NCBI GenBank assembly: GCA_903842575.1
Contig: CAIMMM010000154.1
Location: 1 to 64,000, forward strand
From: an uncultured Bacteroidota bacterium
GTDB taxonomy: Bacteria; Bacteroidota; Bacteroidia; Flavobacteriales; Flavobacteriaceae
Length of the DNA: 64,000 bases
Direction: 5' to 3'
Part shown: positions 16,521 to 26,000 of the stretch, in pieces
How positions within the stretch are numbered: position 1 is the stretch's first letter
How the letters are laid out: every line of letters begins with the position of its first letter
Made by a program: the position numbers and the translations under genes
Notes under the pieces: model-generated
Database searches by the model: none
Told to the model about the DNA's origin: nothing
What the model saw: the letters and a program-made list of their open reading frames with translations, nothing else

Positions 16521-16724
16521 TTATCTTTTTTTTACTTTCTTTTTCTTAAACATGTTGAACAACAAACCTCCCATTAAAGCCCCATATAAAGTGCTATTCA
16601 TTGGTTTTGAGGTTATAGCACAAGTGCCACTTGCACAACCAATAAAATAAAAATAGCCATAGCCACAAATTGCTCCAACGATTACACCAATAATAGTAAG
16701 TTTGTTGTTGACAATAAAACTCAT
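16521..16724 (-). CDS. DUF6132 small membrane protein
   Basis: This 67-aa protein has two hydrophobic helices; the first (IIGVIVGAICGYGYFYFIG) runs into GCASGTCAI, a C-x4-C motif at the membrane boundary, and the C-terminus is very basic (KKKKVKKR), favouring a cytoplasmic tail. I chose the ATG at 16724, since the track's 16814 start would run through the upstream gene. It is separated from the DUF2892 gene by one base. Function is unknown; the cysteine pair and operon suggest sulfur handling at the membrane. Confidence 0.78.
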   Translation of the reverse strand: MSFIVNNKLTIIGVIVGAICGYGYFYFIGCASGTCAITSKPMNSTLYGALMGGLLFNMFKKKKVKKR

Positions 16725-16725
16725 T

Positions 16726-16935
16726 TTATAATTCTTTTTTTCTAGTTGAAATTCCGAAAGGATAATAAAGTGGGCAAAAACTAATAAAACTTGTGAGGAT
16801 AAAAACTCCTGCAAAAATTAATAGAACAATTGCTACTGTTCCTGATAGAATATTTGCAAAATACAAACCTGCAATTACCATTGCAATAAGTATTCTGACT
16901 ACTTTGTCGGCTGTGCCCATGTTTGGTTTCATCAT
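16726..16935 (-). CDS. DUF2892 (YgaP transmembrane-like) protein
   Basis: This 69-aa protein matches the DUF2892 pattern: MKPNMGTADKVVRILIA at the N-terminus, two transmembrane helices, then FISFCPLYYPFGI. In E. coli YgaP such a membrane module is fused to a rhodanese domain; here the rhodaneses are separate downstream genes. It heads the seven-gene operon. Translation may start at the second Met rather than the first. The conserved cysteine in SFCPLY may face the rhodanese active site. Confidence 0.82.
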   Translation of the reverse strand: MMKPNMGTADKVVRILIAMVIAGLYFANILSGTVAIVLLIFAGVFILTSFISFCPLYYPFGISTRKKEL

Positions 16936-16985
16936 TTTTTCTTAAAGTGAATAATTAATTATACCACAAAGGTCTATTATTACAA

Positions 16986-17010
16986 TAAATGTACAGCTAC
17001 TTTTGTTACA
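16986..17010 (-). promoter_or_regulatory. Promoter and possible Crp/Fnr-type operator of the thiol operon
   Basis: On the minus strand TACATTTA (16986-16993) is a 7-of-8 match to the -7 box. Overlapping and just upstream, the ends TGTA and TACA of a 21-bp segment (16990-17010) form an imperfect dyad of the size bound by Crp/Fnr-type regulators. Assignment is tentative. Confidence 0.3.
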
Positions 17011-17030
17011 TAAGGAAAATTAAATAAAGA

Positions 17031-17064
17031 ATAAAAAAAAACTCCTCAAGAAATTGAGGAGTTT
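17031..17064. terminator. Terminator after the 17085 membrane protein
   Basis: The arms ACTCCTCAA/TTGAGGAGT enclose a 4-nt GAAA loop. Read on the minus strand the stem is followed by a long T run. Confidence 0.8.
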
Positions 17065-17084
17065 TAGAATGATAAAGTAAATGA

Positions 17085-17477
17085 TTATTTCATTTTTCCA
17101 TTAACAACAGCAACAACAGCACCTACAAATGAAGCCAATACCATTGAAGCAACAACATCAATGCCCATTAATTTAAAATCGATAGTTTCTTTTGTCATGT
17201 TTTGAAAAAAGTTAACAGACAAAGTCATAAATAAAGCAATACCAGCAGCTAGTTTAATTCCATTAACACATTTAGAAATTCCTTCACCTTGAGAAAAGAC
17301 ATAGGATATCATAAATCCAAATGCCAAACATCCCATGAAAATAAAGGTCATGTTTTCTGTGGCTCCCTCTTCCGTTGGGAAAGTGTCTTTTAATAATATT
17401 CCGTAAATTAGCCATCCTAGAAGGAAATCAACAATTCCGCCGACAATTCCTCCAACAATAAAGTTTTTTACATTCAT
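17085..17477 (-). CDS. Four-helix integral membrane protein
   Basis: This 130-aa protein has about four hydrophobic helices: residues 5-28 with GGIVGGIVDFLLGWLIYG, 46-62, 76-92 and 108-126. The overall pattern resembles small DUF1761-like membrane proteins, but I cannot be certain of the family. No catalytic or metal motif is seen. It is a monocistronic unit, with a terminator downstream and a 127-bp gap before the next gene. A near-consensus -7 box (TACTTTTA on the minus strand, about 17504-17511) may drive it. Confidence 0.65.
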   Translation of the reverse strand: MNVKNFIVGGIVGGIVDFLLGWLIYGILLKDTFPTEEGATENMTFIFMGCLAFGFMISYVFSQGEGISKCVNGIKLAAGIALFMTLSVNFFQNMTKETIDFKLMGIDVVASMVLASFVGAVVAVVNGKMK

Positions 17478-17604
17478 AATTAATAGTTTATTGGTTAATG
17501 AGTTAAAAGTATTAAAATATTAAGAATGTGATAGTTTATTAAGTATTTAATTGTTAACTTTTTAAAAGAATGAATTGTTAATAAAGTAATCAATAATTTT
17601 GGAG

Positions 17605-18657
17605 TTATTTCTTCTTGAAATTACCTGTGTCTACATCTTTTAAAAATTGGATGACCCCTGGGAAATAATGCTCTTGGTCGTCATATTGAGAACAATGACT
17701 TCCATTGGGACAAAATAGAAAACGACCGTTTTGCACTTCTTTAGAAATCCATTCCATGTGTTTTGGATCCATAGTGTCGTATTTGGCTCCAATAACTAAG
17801 GTTGGGATGGTTATTGTTTTGAGTCGTGCAGTCACATCCCAATTCTTCAAAGTAGCATCTCCGGTAATGCCAAACTCACTTGGTCCTTGCATGTATACAT
17901 AGATGTTCGGGTTTAAATGTTTGAATGCTCTAGTAATGGACTCCGGCCATTTCTCAACTGGGAATCGTATGAGGTGTTCGGTATAATAGTATTTGAAAAG
18001 GAGTTCAGTGTATTTTGGATTGGTGTAATCTTTGTTTTTTTCGAATGTTTTAATTTGGTCTAACACGTCCTTGGGAAGTTTTGGACCTAGGACGTCTTCG
18101 GCATATTTGTTATAGGCCGGTGCGCTTGCCATCATATTGGCAATAATCAAACCTTTCAAGTTTTTTTGATATTTCAAAGCATATTCCATGGCCAGTATAC
18201 CTCCCCAGGATTGTCCCATTAAATAGAAATTGGTATTGTCTAAACCCAATGCGATACGAACTTGTTCTACTTCTTCTACAAAACGCTCATTGGTCCACAA
18301 GCTTTTGTCGTTGGGTTGGTCGCTATAATACGAATCCAACTGATCATAATAAATGTATTCGATACTTTCTTGAGGAAAAAAGCCATCAAAACATTCAAAA
18401 AATTCATGGGTGCCGCCCGGACCTCCATGGAGTAGAAGTACTTTTATCTTTGGATTATTCCCTACGGTTTTGGTCCATACATTAAATTTACCTTTAGGTG
18501 TCGTAATGGGAATCATTTTGATACCACCCGTAAATTGGTCATCTCGTTTTGAAAAATCAAGATAATGTTCTTTTATAGAATTGTCTTTTGTTTTTTCTTG
18601 GCAATTGGAGAATAACAAAATACTAAACAATAGAATAATTAAACTTTTTAGTTTCAT
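17605..18657 (-). CDS. Proline iminopeptidase-family alpha/beta hydrolase, lipoprotein
   Basis: This 350-aa protein is predicted to be a lipoprotein (LLFSNC, Cys19). It has the oxyanion motif LLHGGPGG typical of proline iminopeptidases and the nucleophile elbow GQSWGG, with an aspartate in the GAKYDTMDP region and a histidine in NGSHCSQ completing a plausible triad. Substrate could be N-terminal prolyl peptides or other small amides; the lipoprotein location suggests action on peptides in the envelope. Neighbours give little help: a membrane protein and an acyl-CoA synthetase on the same strand. Confidence 0.85.
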   Translation of the reverse strand: MKLKSLIILLFSILLFSNCQEKTKDNSIKEHYLDFSKRDDQFTGGIKMIPITTPKGKFNVWTKTVGNNPKIKVLLLHGGPGGTHEFFECFDGFFPQESIEYIYYDQLDSYYSDQPNDKSLWTNERFVEEVEQVRIALGLDNTNFYLMGQSWGGILAMEYALKYQKNLKGLIIANMMASAPAYNKYAEDVLGPKLPKDVLDQIKTFEKNKDYTNPKYTELLFKYYYTEHLIRFPVEKWPESITRAFKHLNPNIYVYMQGPSEFGITGDATLKNWDVTARLKTITIPTLVIGAKYDTMDPKHMEWISKEVQNGRFLFCPNGSHCSQYDDQEHYFPGVIQFLKDVDTGNFKKK

Positions 18658-18724
18658 GGTTTTAGATTTAAGGTTGAATATGTTATTTTAAATTGTCTTT
18701 GTGATGTATAGTGATATTGAAAGG

Positions 18725-20497
18725 TTACCCATATATTTTTTGAAACAAATCTTTGTATTTTTCCATGACAATTTTTCGTTTTAGTTTCATAGTAGGTGTA
18801 AGGTGCCCACTTTCTATACACCAAACATCGGGTGTGAGTTCAAAGCGTTTTATTTGTTCCCAACTTCCAAACTTTTTATTGATTTCATTTAGTTCTTCTT
18901 GAATTCGTTCAATGAGTTTTGGATTTGAAACAATTTCTTCATTGGTATTGCCTATATTAATAGCATGTATTTTTGCCCAATCTTTGATGAATTCAAAATT
19001 AGGTTGGATAAAAGCAGCGGGCATTTTTTGTCCATCACCAATGACCATGATTTGTTCAATAAATCGAGATTGTTTCATGGCGTTTTCTATCAATTGTGGT
19101 GAAATGTATTTCCCTCCTGAGGTTTTAAACATTTCTTTTTTACGGTCGGTAATTTTTAGGAAACCTTCACTATCAATTTCGCCTATATCACCAGTATGAA
19201 AATACCCGTCTATGATAACTTCCTTGGTTTGCACTTCATCTTTGTAATAGCCCATCATTATATTGGGTCCTTTGCAAAGAATTTCTCCGTCTTCGGCAAT
19301 TTTTATTTCTACTTTATCAATGACTTTCCCAACAGTTCCTATTTTAAAACCTCTGTTTCGCATATCATTGATAGCCACCAAAGGGGAAGTTTCTGTAAGA
19401 CCGTAACCTTCCATAATAGTAATTTGAGCAGCTGCAAATATTCTAGCCAATCGAGGTTGCAAAGCCGCACTACCACAAGCAATAAGTTCTAAATTACCTC
19501 CCAATGCTTCTTTCCATTTTTTAAAGATAAGTTTTCGGGCAATTTTGAGTTGTAATTCATACCACCAACCGTTGACTCCATAAGGTTCATACTGTGTGCC
19601 GATAGCAACAGCCCAAAAGAAAAGTTTCTTTTTAATTCCTGTTAGCTCTAAACCTTTAGCGTATATTTTGTCATAGACTTTTTCTAAAACACGAGGTACT
19701 CCTGTCATTAAGTTGGGTTTCACTTCTCGGAGATTTTCACCAATTTTGTCAAATGACTCCCCAAAATAGATGGATATACCATAATATTGGCATAGATATA
19801 AATAAAATCTTTCGAGTATATGGCAAACGGGAAGATAACTTAAGGTTCTATTATTTCCAACTTCGTTTGGGATTCTTAACACACCCGCAAAAACATTGGA
19901 AACGATATTTTGGTGGGAAAGCATGACGCCTTTGGGTTGTCCAGTGGTTCCCGATGTGTAAATTATAGTAGCTAATTCTTCTGGTTTTACATTGTTTTTC
20001 CGATTGTCTACCTCTTTTTGATTACTTAGGTCCTCTCCCAAAATTAAAAGCTCCTTCCAATTTTTGCAGCCTTCAATTTCATTAAAGGAATAAACTTCTT
20101 TTAGTGTTGGAATATTTTGTTTTATCAAATTCACTTTTCGCAATACTTCTGCATCAGAAACAAAACAGTAAACGGATTCACTATGATTGAGAATGTATTC
20201 ATAATCAGTTTCAGAAATCGTTGGGTAAATGGGCACATTCTGAGCTCCGGTTTGCAAAATCCCAATATCGATAATATTCCATTCGGTTCTATTGGTTGAG
20301 GTAATAACAGCAATTTTGTCATTCTTTTGAACACCAAGTCGAAGCAAGGCTCTCGAAATTGCATTGGCTTTATCGATGTATTCTTGGGTGGATGTTTTTT
20401 CCCAATTGCCATCATATTTGGTAACCAAACAGTCTGGGATGTTTTTGTTTTCTAATTGATAATATGGAAATTCGAAGAGACGTGTGATGTTCACCAT
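18725..20497 (-). CDS. Long-chain acyl-CoA synthetase (AMP-forming)
   Basis: The enzyme activates fatty acids to acyl-CoA through an acyl-adenylate. The 590-aa protein has the ATP-binding P-loop IIYTSGTTGQPKGV, the YGLTETSPL motif, YFHTGDIG and DRKKEMFKTSGGKYISP, all characteristic of the adenylate-forming superfamily in order. Length and lack of a signal peptide agree with the cytoplasmic FadD-like long-chain group in Bacteroidota. It would supply substrate to the beta-oxidation genes at 8.8-14.2 kb but is not in the same operon. Confidence 0.9.
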   Translation of the reverse strand: MVNITRLFEFPYYQLENKNIPDCLVTKYDGNWEKTSTQEYIDKANAISRALLRLGVQKNDKIAVITSTNRTEWNIIDIGILQTGAQNVPIYPTISETDYEYILNHSESVYCFVSDAEVLRKVNLIKQNIPTLKEVYSFNEIEGCKNWKELLILGEDLSNQKEVDNRKNNVKPEELATIIYTSGTTGQPKGVMLSHQNIVSNVFAGVLRIPNEVGNNRTLSYLPVCHILERFYLYLCQYYGISIYFGESFDKIGENLREVKPNLMTGVPRVLEKVYDKIYAKGLELTGIKKKLFFWAVAIGTQYEPYGVNGWWYELQLKIARKLIFKKWKEALGGNLELIACGSAALQPRLARIFAAAQITIMEGYGLTETSPLVAINDMRNRGFKIGTVGKVIDKVEIKIAEDGEILCKGPNIMMGYYKDEVQTKEVIIDGYFHTGDIGEIDSEGFLKITDRKKEMFKTSGGKYISPQLIENAMKQSRFIEQIMVIGDGQKMPAAFIQPNFEFIKDWAKIHAINIGNTNEEIVSNPKLIERIQEELNEINKKFGSWEQIKRFELTPDVWCIESGHLTPTMKLKRKIVMEKYKDLFQKIYG

Positions 20498-20583
20498 GTA
20501 ACGTAATTTTGATGCAAATTAATTATTATTAGCTTCATCTACAATAATAAATTAAAATATAAAATTATTTATAGTGAAATATG

Positions 20584-20591
20584 TAGTTTTG
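20584..20591 (+). promoter_or_regulatory. -7 promoter box for the LTA-synthase-like gene
   Basis: TAGTTTTG fits TAnnTTTG and is 24 bp before the ATG at 20615. Confidence 0.45.
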
Positions 20592-20614
20592 CAAGAATAA
20601 ATAGTTGTTTATCT

Positions 20615-22534
20615 ATGCAAAAAATCCCTAGGTTCAATGAATATAAAGTTTTGGCATACAGAATTTTTTTGGCGTATATCTTTTATTTTCTAGCCCGACT
20701 TTTATTCGTGATTTATAATATTGAATTGATAAAAGTAGATTCAACCGCTGAATTTATTGGTTTATTTTATCACGGTTTGGTATTCGACACGACTTCAATT
20801 TTATATGTCAATGCTTTATTTATACTTTTCTCCATCATCCCGATAGTAGGAAACACTAAGAAAGAGTATAAAAAATTTCTCTTTTACGTTTATTTCATAC
20901 CTAATTTATTTGCGTATGCTACCAATTTCATTGATTTTATTTATTACCGTTTTAATTTTGGTAGAAGTACTAGGGCATCGTTGGATGTTTTGGAACATGA
21001 AAGAAATATTGGGGCTTTATTATTAAATTTCTTAATTAATTATTGGCATGTTTTTTTACTGTTTTTTATCTTCGCATATATTTGGATGCAATTTTATAAA
21101 AGAGTAAAAATTCATCATGAAAAACCCATTGTAAATTTTAAGTATTTTGCTTACTCAACGGTGAGTTTTTTACTTATTGCTACATTATGTATAGGAGGAA
21201 TTCGCGGTGATTTTAAAAAGAGTACTCGACCTATAAATCTTTTAGATGCAAGTCGTTACGTAAAAAATGCTTCTCAAGCCGATGTCGTTTTAAACACTCC
21301 TTTTGCCATCATCAGAACTTGGAGTACAAACAGTTTTAAGAAAGAAAATTTTGTAACGCAAGCTCAAATAGATACCTTGTTGGTACCAATAAAACAATAC
21401 AAAAACAACATATCTACAAAACCAAATATTGTAATTTTCTTAATTGAAAGTTTTGCTAGAGAATACAATGGAAGTTGTAATAAAAACACTAAAATACCCA
21501 ACTATATCAGTTATACACCTTTTGTAGACTCGTTGGCACAACACAGTTTATTTTTTTCTAATGCTTATGCCAATGGTTGGAAATCCATTCATGGTGTTTC
21601 TTCTGTTATTGCAGGGATTCCTTCTTTTAAAGATGCTTTCACATCGTCTCCCTACCCGAAACAAAAAATAGAATCCTTGGTTTCTACTCTTAAAAGCGAA
21701 GGGTATGATACTTCTTTCTTTCACGGAGCACCCAATGGTTCAATGGGATTTTTAGGGTTTGGAAACATCTTGGGTTACAACCATTATTACGGTAAAACAG
21801 AATACAACAACGATGCTGATTTTGATGGTGTTTGGGGAATTTGGGACGAACCTTTTTTTCAGTATTTCAGCAAAACCTTGACTCAAAAGAAACAACCTTT
21901 TATGGCAACTTTATTTACCGTGTCTTCTCACGAACCTTATAAAGTTCCCGAAAAATATCAAGGAAAATTTCCAAAAGGCACTATTAATATTCACGAATGT
22001 ATTGGTTATACTGATTATGCTTTGAGACAATTTTTCAAAGAAGCAAAGAAGCAACCTTGGTATAAAAACACCATTTTTGTTATGGTTGCCGACCATGGGA
22101 ATACCATAAAATATGATGAATACAGAAAAGAGTTCAACAGAAATACGGTTCCGATTTTATTCTTTTCTCCCAATGAAAAATATGTTGGTGAGAATAAGGA
22201 TTTTGCACAGCAAATAGATATTTATCCAACCTTATTGGACATGATTGGCTATCAAAAACCATTTAGAAGTTGGGGGAGAAGTTTAATAAATGATAAGCAA
22301 GTAGCGCCTTTCGTAATTAAGTACAGTGCAAATGTATATCAGTTTATGAGTGGGAATTACATTTGTACTTTTGACGGGAAAAAAGCTGTAGGCTTTTATG
22401 ATAAAAACGATAAAGCGATGGATAAAAATCTAATCAAGAATCGAACTGCTGAAATGGATTTACTGGAGTTGCGTTGTGAAGCCTTTATTCAAGATTATAT
22501 GGAGCGCGTTATTGATAAACGATTGGATAAATAA
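20615..22534 (+). CDS. LTA synthase-family sulfatase-fold membrane protein
   Basis: This 639-aa protein has about five N-terminal transmembrane helices (residues 10-190) and then an extracytoplasmic alkaline-phosphatase/sulfatase domain. Metal and catalytic segments visible are VIFLIESFAREYNG, the SIHGVSSVIAG region (nucleophile position occupied by Ser/Thr), FTVSSHEPYKVP and VMVADHGN. LtaS enzymes transfer glycerol phosphate from phosphatidylglycerol in Gram-positives; in this Gram-negative group the acceptor is unknown and could be a periplasmic glycan or lipid head group. It is monocistronic. Confidence 0.85.
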   Translation: MQKIPRFNEYKVLAYRIFLAYIFYFLARLLFVIYNIELIKVDSTAEFIGLFYHGLVFDTTSILYVNALFILFSIIPIVGNTKKEYKKFLFYVYFIPNLFAYATNFIDFIYYRFNFGRSTRASLDVLEHERNIGALLLNFLINYWHVFLLFFIFAYIWMQFYKRVKIHHEKPIVNFKYFAYSTVSFLLIATLCIGGIRGDFKKSTRPINLLDASRYVKNASQADVVLNTPFAIIRTWSTNSFKKENFVTQAQIDTLLVPIKQYKNNISTKPNIVIFLIESFAREYNGSCNKNTKIPNYISYTPFVDSLAQHSLFFSNAYANGWKSIHGVSSVIAGIPSFKDAFTSSPYPKQKIESLVSTLKSEGYDTSFFHGAPNGSMGFLGFGNILGYNHYYGKTEYNNDADFDGVWGIWDEPFFQYFSKTLTQKKQPFMATLFTVSSHEPYKVPEKYQGKFPKGTINIHECIGYTDYALRQFFKEAKKQPWYKNTIFVMVADHGNTIKYDEYRKEFNRNTVPILFFSPNEKYVGENKDFAQQIDIYPTLLDMIGYQKPFRSWGRSLINDKQVAPFVIKYSANVYQFMSGNYICTFDGKKAVGFYDKNDKAMDKNLIKNRTAEMDLLELRCEAFIQDYMERVIDKRLDK

Positions 22535-22563
22535 CGCATGAAAAATTATGAGTTATTGCATTT

Positions 22564-23010
22564 CTATTTTCCTATGGGTTCGGTGTAATCTTTAACACGT
22601 TCTCCTTGTATATACATTTTCAAGGTATTAAAATGAATGGAAAATTCCGCAACATTCCAATCCTCATTAGTGTCAGATTCTGAGCCTACTGTATATCGAT
22701 ACCACAAAGTATAGGCAGCACTATCAAAACCTTTTTTAAATTTTGGACTTCCTGTTTCATTACATTCTATTCCCCAAATTATGGTTCTTTTCGGAAGCTC
22801 ATGTAATTGGTAAATTCCTGTCCCATTAGCATTTAATTCAACAATGGGTTCAACACCTTGAAATAGGTAGGTTCCTGTTATGGGAAAATCTGTAGTGGTT
22901 GTGATATAATGGACGCTACTTTTTGTCGTGATTTCAGTAACGGAATTTTGGGCTAAACTGTTCATTACAAACAGAAAAAATGCAATTGGGAGTAAATTTT
23001 TTACTTTCAT
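22564..23010 (-). CDS. Secreted hypothetical protein
   Basis: This 148-aa protein has a clean signal peptide (FFLFVMNSLAQ, cleavage near residue 21) and a predicted beta-rich mature part of about 127 residues. It contains TGTYLFQG..PIVELNANGTGIYQ, reminiscent of short lipocalin-like or beta-sandwich proteins in Bacteroidota, but no assigned domain can be claimed. It starts 21 bp after the purL stop on the same strand and may be co-transcribed. Function unknown. Confidence 0.6.
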   Translation of the reverse strand: MKVKNLLPIAFFLFVMNSLAQNSVTEITTKSSVHYITTTTDFPITGTYLFQGVEPIVELNANGTGIYQLHELPKRTIIWGIECNETGSPKFKKGFDSAAYTLWYRYTVGSESDTNEDWNVAEFSIHFNTLKMYIQGERVKDYTEPIGK

Positions 23011-23031
23011 TATTTTAAAATTTAAATATTT

Positions 23032-26000
23032 TTATACTTTTTCAATCCACAATCTTGCATTAATAAAGGCTTCAAGCCATGGGGAAACTTCGTCTTTTTT
23101 ATCTGTTGGATAATACGCCCAATTCCATGGAAAAGTAGAACGCTCAATATGTGGCATCATTACCAAATGCCTTCCTGTTTTGTCACACATCATTGCTGTG
23201 TTATAATCAGATCCATTTGGATTGGAAGGATAACTGTCATAACCATATTTGGCTACAATGTTGTACTGATTTTCCTCGTAGGGTAAATGAAACTTCCCTT
23301 CACCATGCGAAACCCAAACGCCAAGGGTTGTTCCTGCTAAGGTTTTAAGCATCACCGAATTATTCTCTTGTACTTTAACCGAAGTAAAAATACTTTCGTG
23401 TTTATGGGAATCGTTAAAATGCATTTTTCCATGAACCTCATGTTCCGGATTGACCAATTCTAACTCCATAAATAACTGGCAGCCATTACATATTCCAACC
23501 GACAAAGTATCTTCTCTTTTAAAGAAATTCTGCAAAGCGGTTTTGGCTTTTTCATTATATAAAAAAGCTCCTGCCCAACCTTTGGCACTTCCCAATACAT
23601 CCGAATTGGAGAACCCTCCAACTGCTCCAATAAACTGAATATCTTCAAGTTTTTCTCTTCCCGAAATCAAATCGGTCATATGAACATCTTTTACATCAAA
23701 ACCAGCTAAATACATGGCGTTTGCCATTTCGCGTTCGGAATTGCTTCCTTTTTCACGGATGATGGCAGCTTTTGGTCTGTTGGTGTTAGGAATCGAAGCA
23801 AGTTTTCCAGTAAAATGACTTGGGAATTGGTATGTTAACGCTTGATGTTTGTAATTGTCAAAACGTTCTTTCGCTTTGTTATTTTTGGATTGTTTTTGAT
23901 CGAGTAGGAAAGAGGTTTCGAACCAAACGTCTCTATAATGTTGAATGTTGAATTTTAAATTAGCTTCGCTCAGTTCGCCTTTGGCTCGGGTTTGAATGAT
24001 AAGATTTTCAGAACTTTCAACGTTTCCTATTTTGAAGTATTCAATTCCGTTCATTTCACTTTCAAAAGCCGCATCGTCTTTGGCCTGAAGCACTAAACCA
24101 ATATTTTCTGAGAATAGAATCTTTACCAAATCTTTTTCTTCAAATGAAGATAAATCAATTGTGGCACCCAAATTCACATCGGCGAAACACATTTCTAACA
24201 ATGTGGTAATCAAACCACCGCTTCCAATATCATGACCTGCAATAATTTGACGGTCTTTAATTAAATCTTGAATGGCATTAAAAGCACGTTTGAAGAAAGC
24301 TGCATCTTTAATTGTTGGTGCTTCAGAACCAATCTTGTTTTGTGTCTGAGCAAAGGAACTACCACCCAGTTTGAATTCATCTTGCGATAAATTAATATAA
24401 TAAATGGAACTACCTTTTTTCTGCAAAACAGGTTCTACAACCTTCGTAATATTGGAGCAATTTCCAGCTGCTGAAATAATAACTGTTCCTGGTGAAATCA
24501 CTTCATCGTTTGGATATTTTTGTTTCATTGACAGCGAATCTTTTCCTGTTGGAATATTGATTCCTAACTCGATAGCAAAATCGGAACAGGCTTGAACGGC
24601 TTCGTATAAACGAGCATCTTCACCTTCGTTTTTGCAAGGCCACATCCAGTTAGCAGAAAGGGAAACGCTTTTTAAATTTTCTTTTAAAGGTGCAAAAACC
24701 AAATTAGATAAGGCTTCCCCAATGGCATTACGGCTTCCGGAAGTTGGATCAATCAAAGCGGTTATGGAAGAATGACCAATGGAAGTGGCAACACCTTCTT
24801 TACCTAAATAATCCAAAGCCATTACCCCGCAATTATTCAAAGGCAATTGCAAAGGCCCAACGCATTGTTGCTTTGCTACTTTACCACCTACACAGCGGTC
24901 GACTTTATTGGTTAGCCAATCTTTACAAGCAACTGCTTCCAATTGTAAAACTTGATTTAAGTAAGTTTTTATATTTTCTTGACTATAAGTAAGTTCTGTA
25001 TAATTTATGATGATCGTTTTATCGTTCATTATCACTTTTGGAGAACTCCCAAACATGTCTTCCAAAGCAAAATCCATTGGTTTGGTACCAGTCGATTTAC
25101 TTTGAAAAGTAAACCTGTGATTGTTGGTCACATCTCCAACTTGATACATGGGTGAACGTTCTCTATCGGCAATTCGTTGCAAGTAATCAATGTTTTCTTG
25201 ACCAATAACTAATCCCATTCGTTCTTGGCTTTCATTTCCAATAATCTCTTTGGCAGAAAGTGTTGGGTCACCAATGGGTAATTTGTCTAAATCTATCAAA
25301 CCACCAGTTTCTTCTACCAATTCGGAAAGGCAATTTAGATGTCCACCAGCTCCATGATCGTGAATGGAAACGATTGGATTTTGATTACTTTCCACCAAAC
25401 CACGTATGGCATTGGCAGCTCGTTTTTGCATCTCAGGATTGGAACGTTGGATAGCATTTAATTCAATTCCGGAACCAAAAGCACCAGTATCTGCAGAGGA
25501 AACGGCAGCACCACCCATTCCAATTCGATAATTTTCACCACCAAGAATTACAATTTTATCTCCAGTAGTTGGTTTCTTTTTAATCGCTTGGTCTAATTTT
25601 CCATAGCCAATGCCACCTGCTTGCATAATGACTTTATCGTAACCAAGCTTTCTACTTGTCCCACTGAGCTTGTCGAAGTGCTCGTGTTCGAAGGTTAAAA
25701 CAGATCCTGTAATTAACGGCTGCCCAAATTTATTTCCGAAATCGGAAGCGCCATTGGATGCTTTAATTAAAATATCCATTGGCGTTTGATACAACCAAGG
25801 TCTTTCTTTCATTCCTTTTTCCCAATCTCTATTTTCGGTTAAACGAGAATAGGAAGTCATATAAACGGCAGTTCCTGCCAAAGGCAACGAACCTTGGCCT
25901 CCAGCCAAACGATCTCTAATTTCCCCTCCAGAACCTGTAGCAGCGCCATTGAAGGGCTCTACGGTTGTTGGGAAATTATGGGTTTCGGCTTTTAGGGAGA

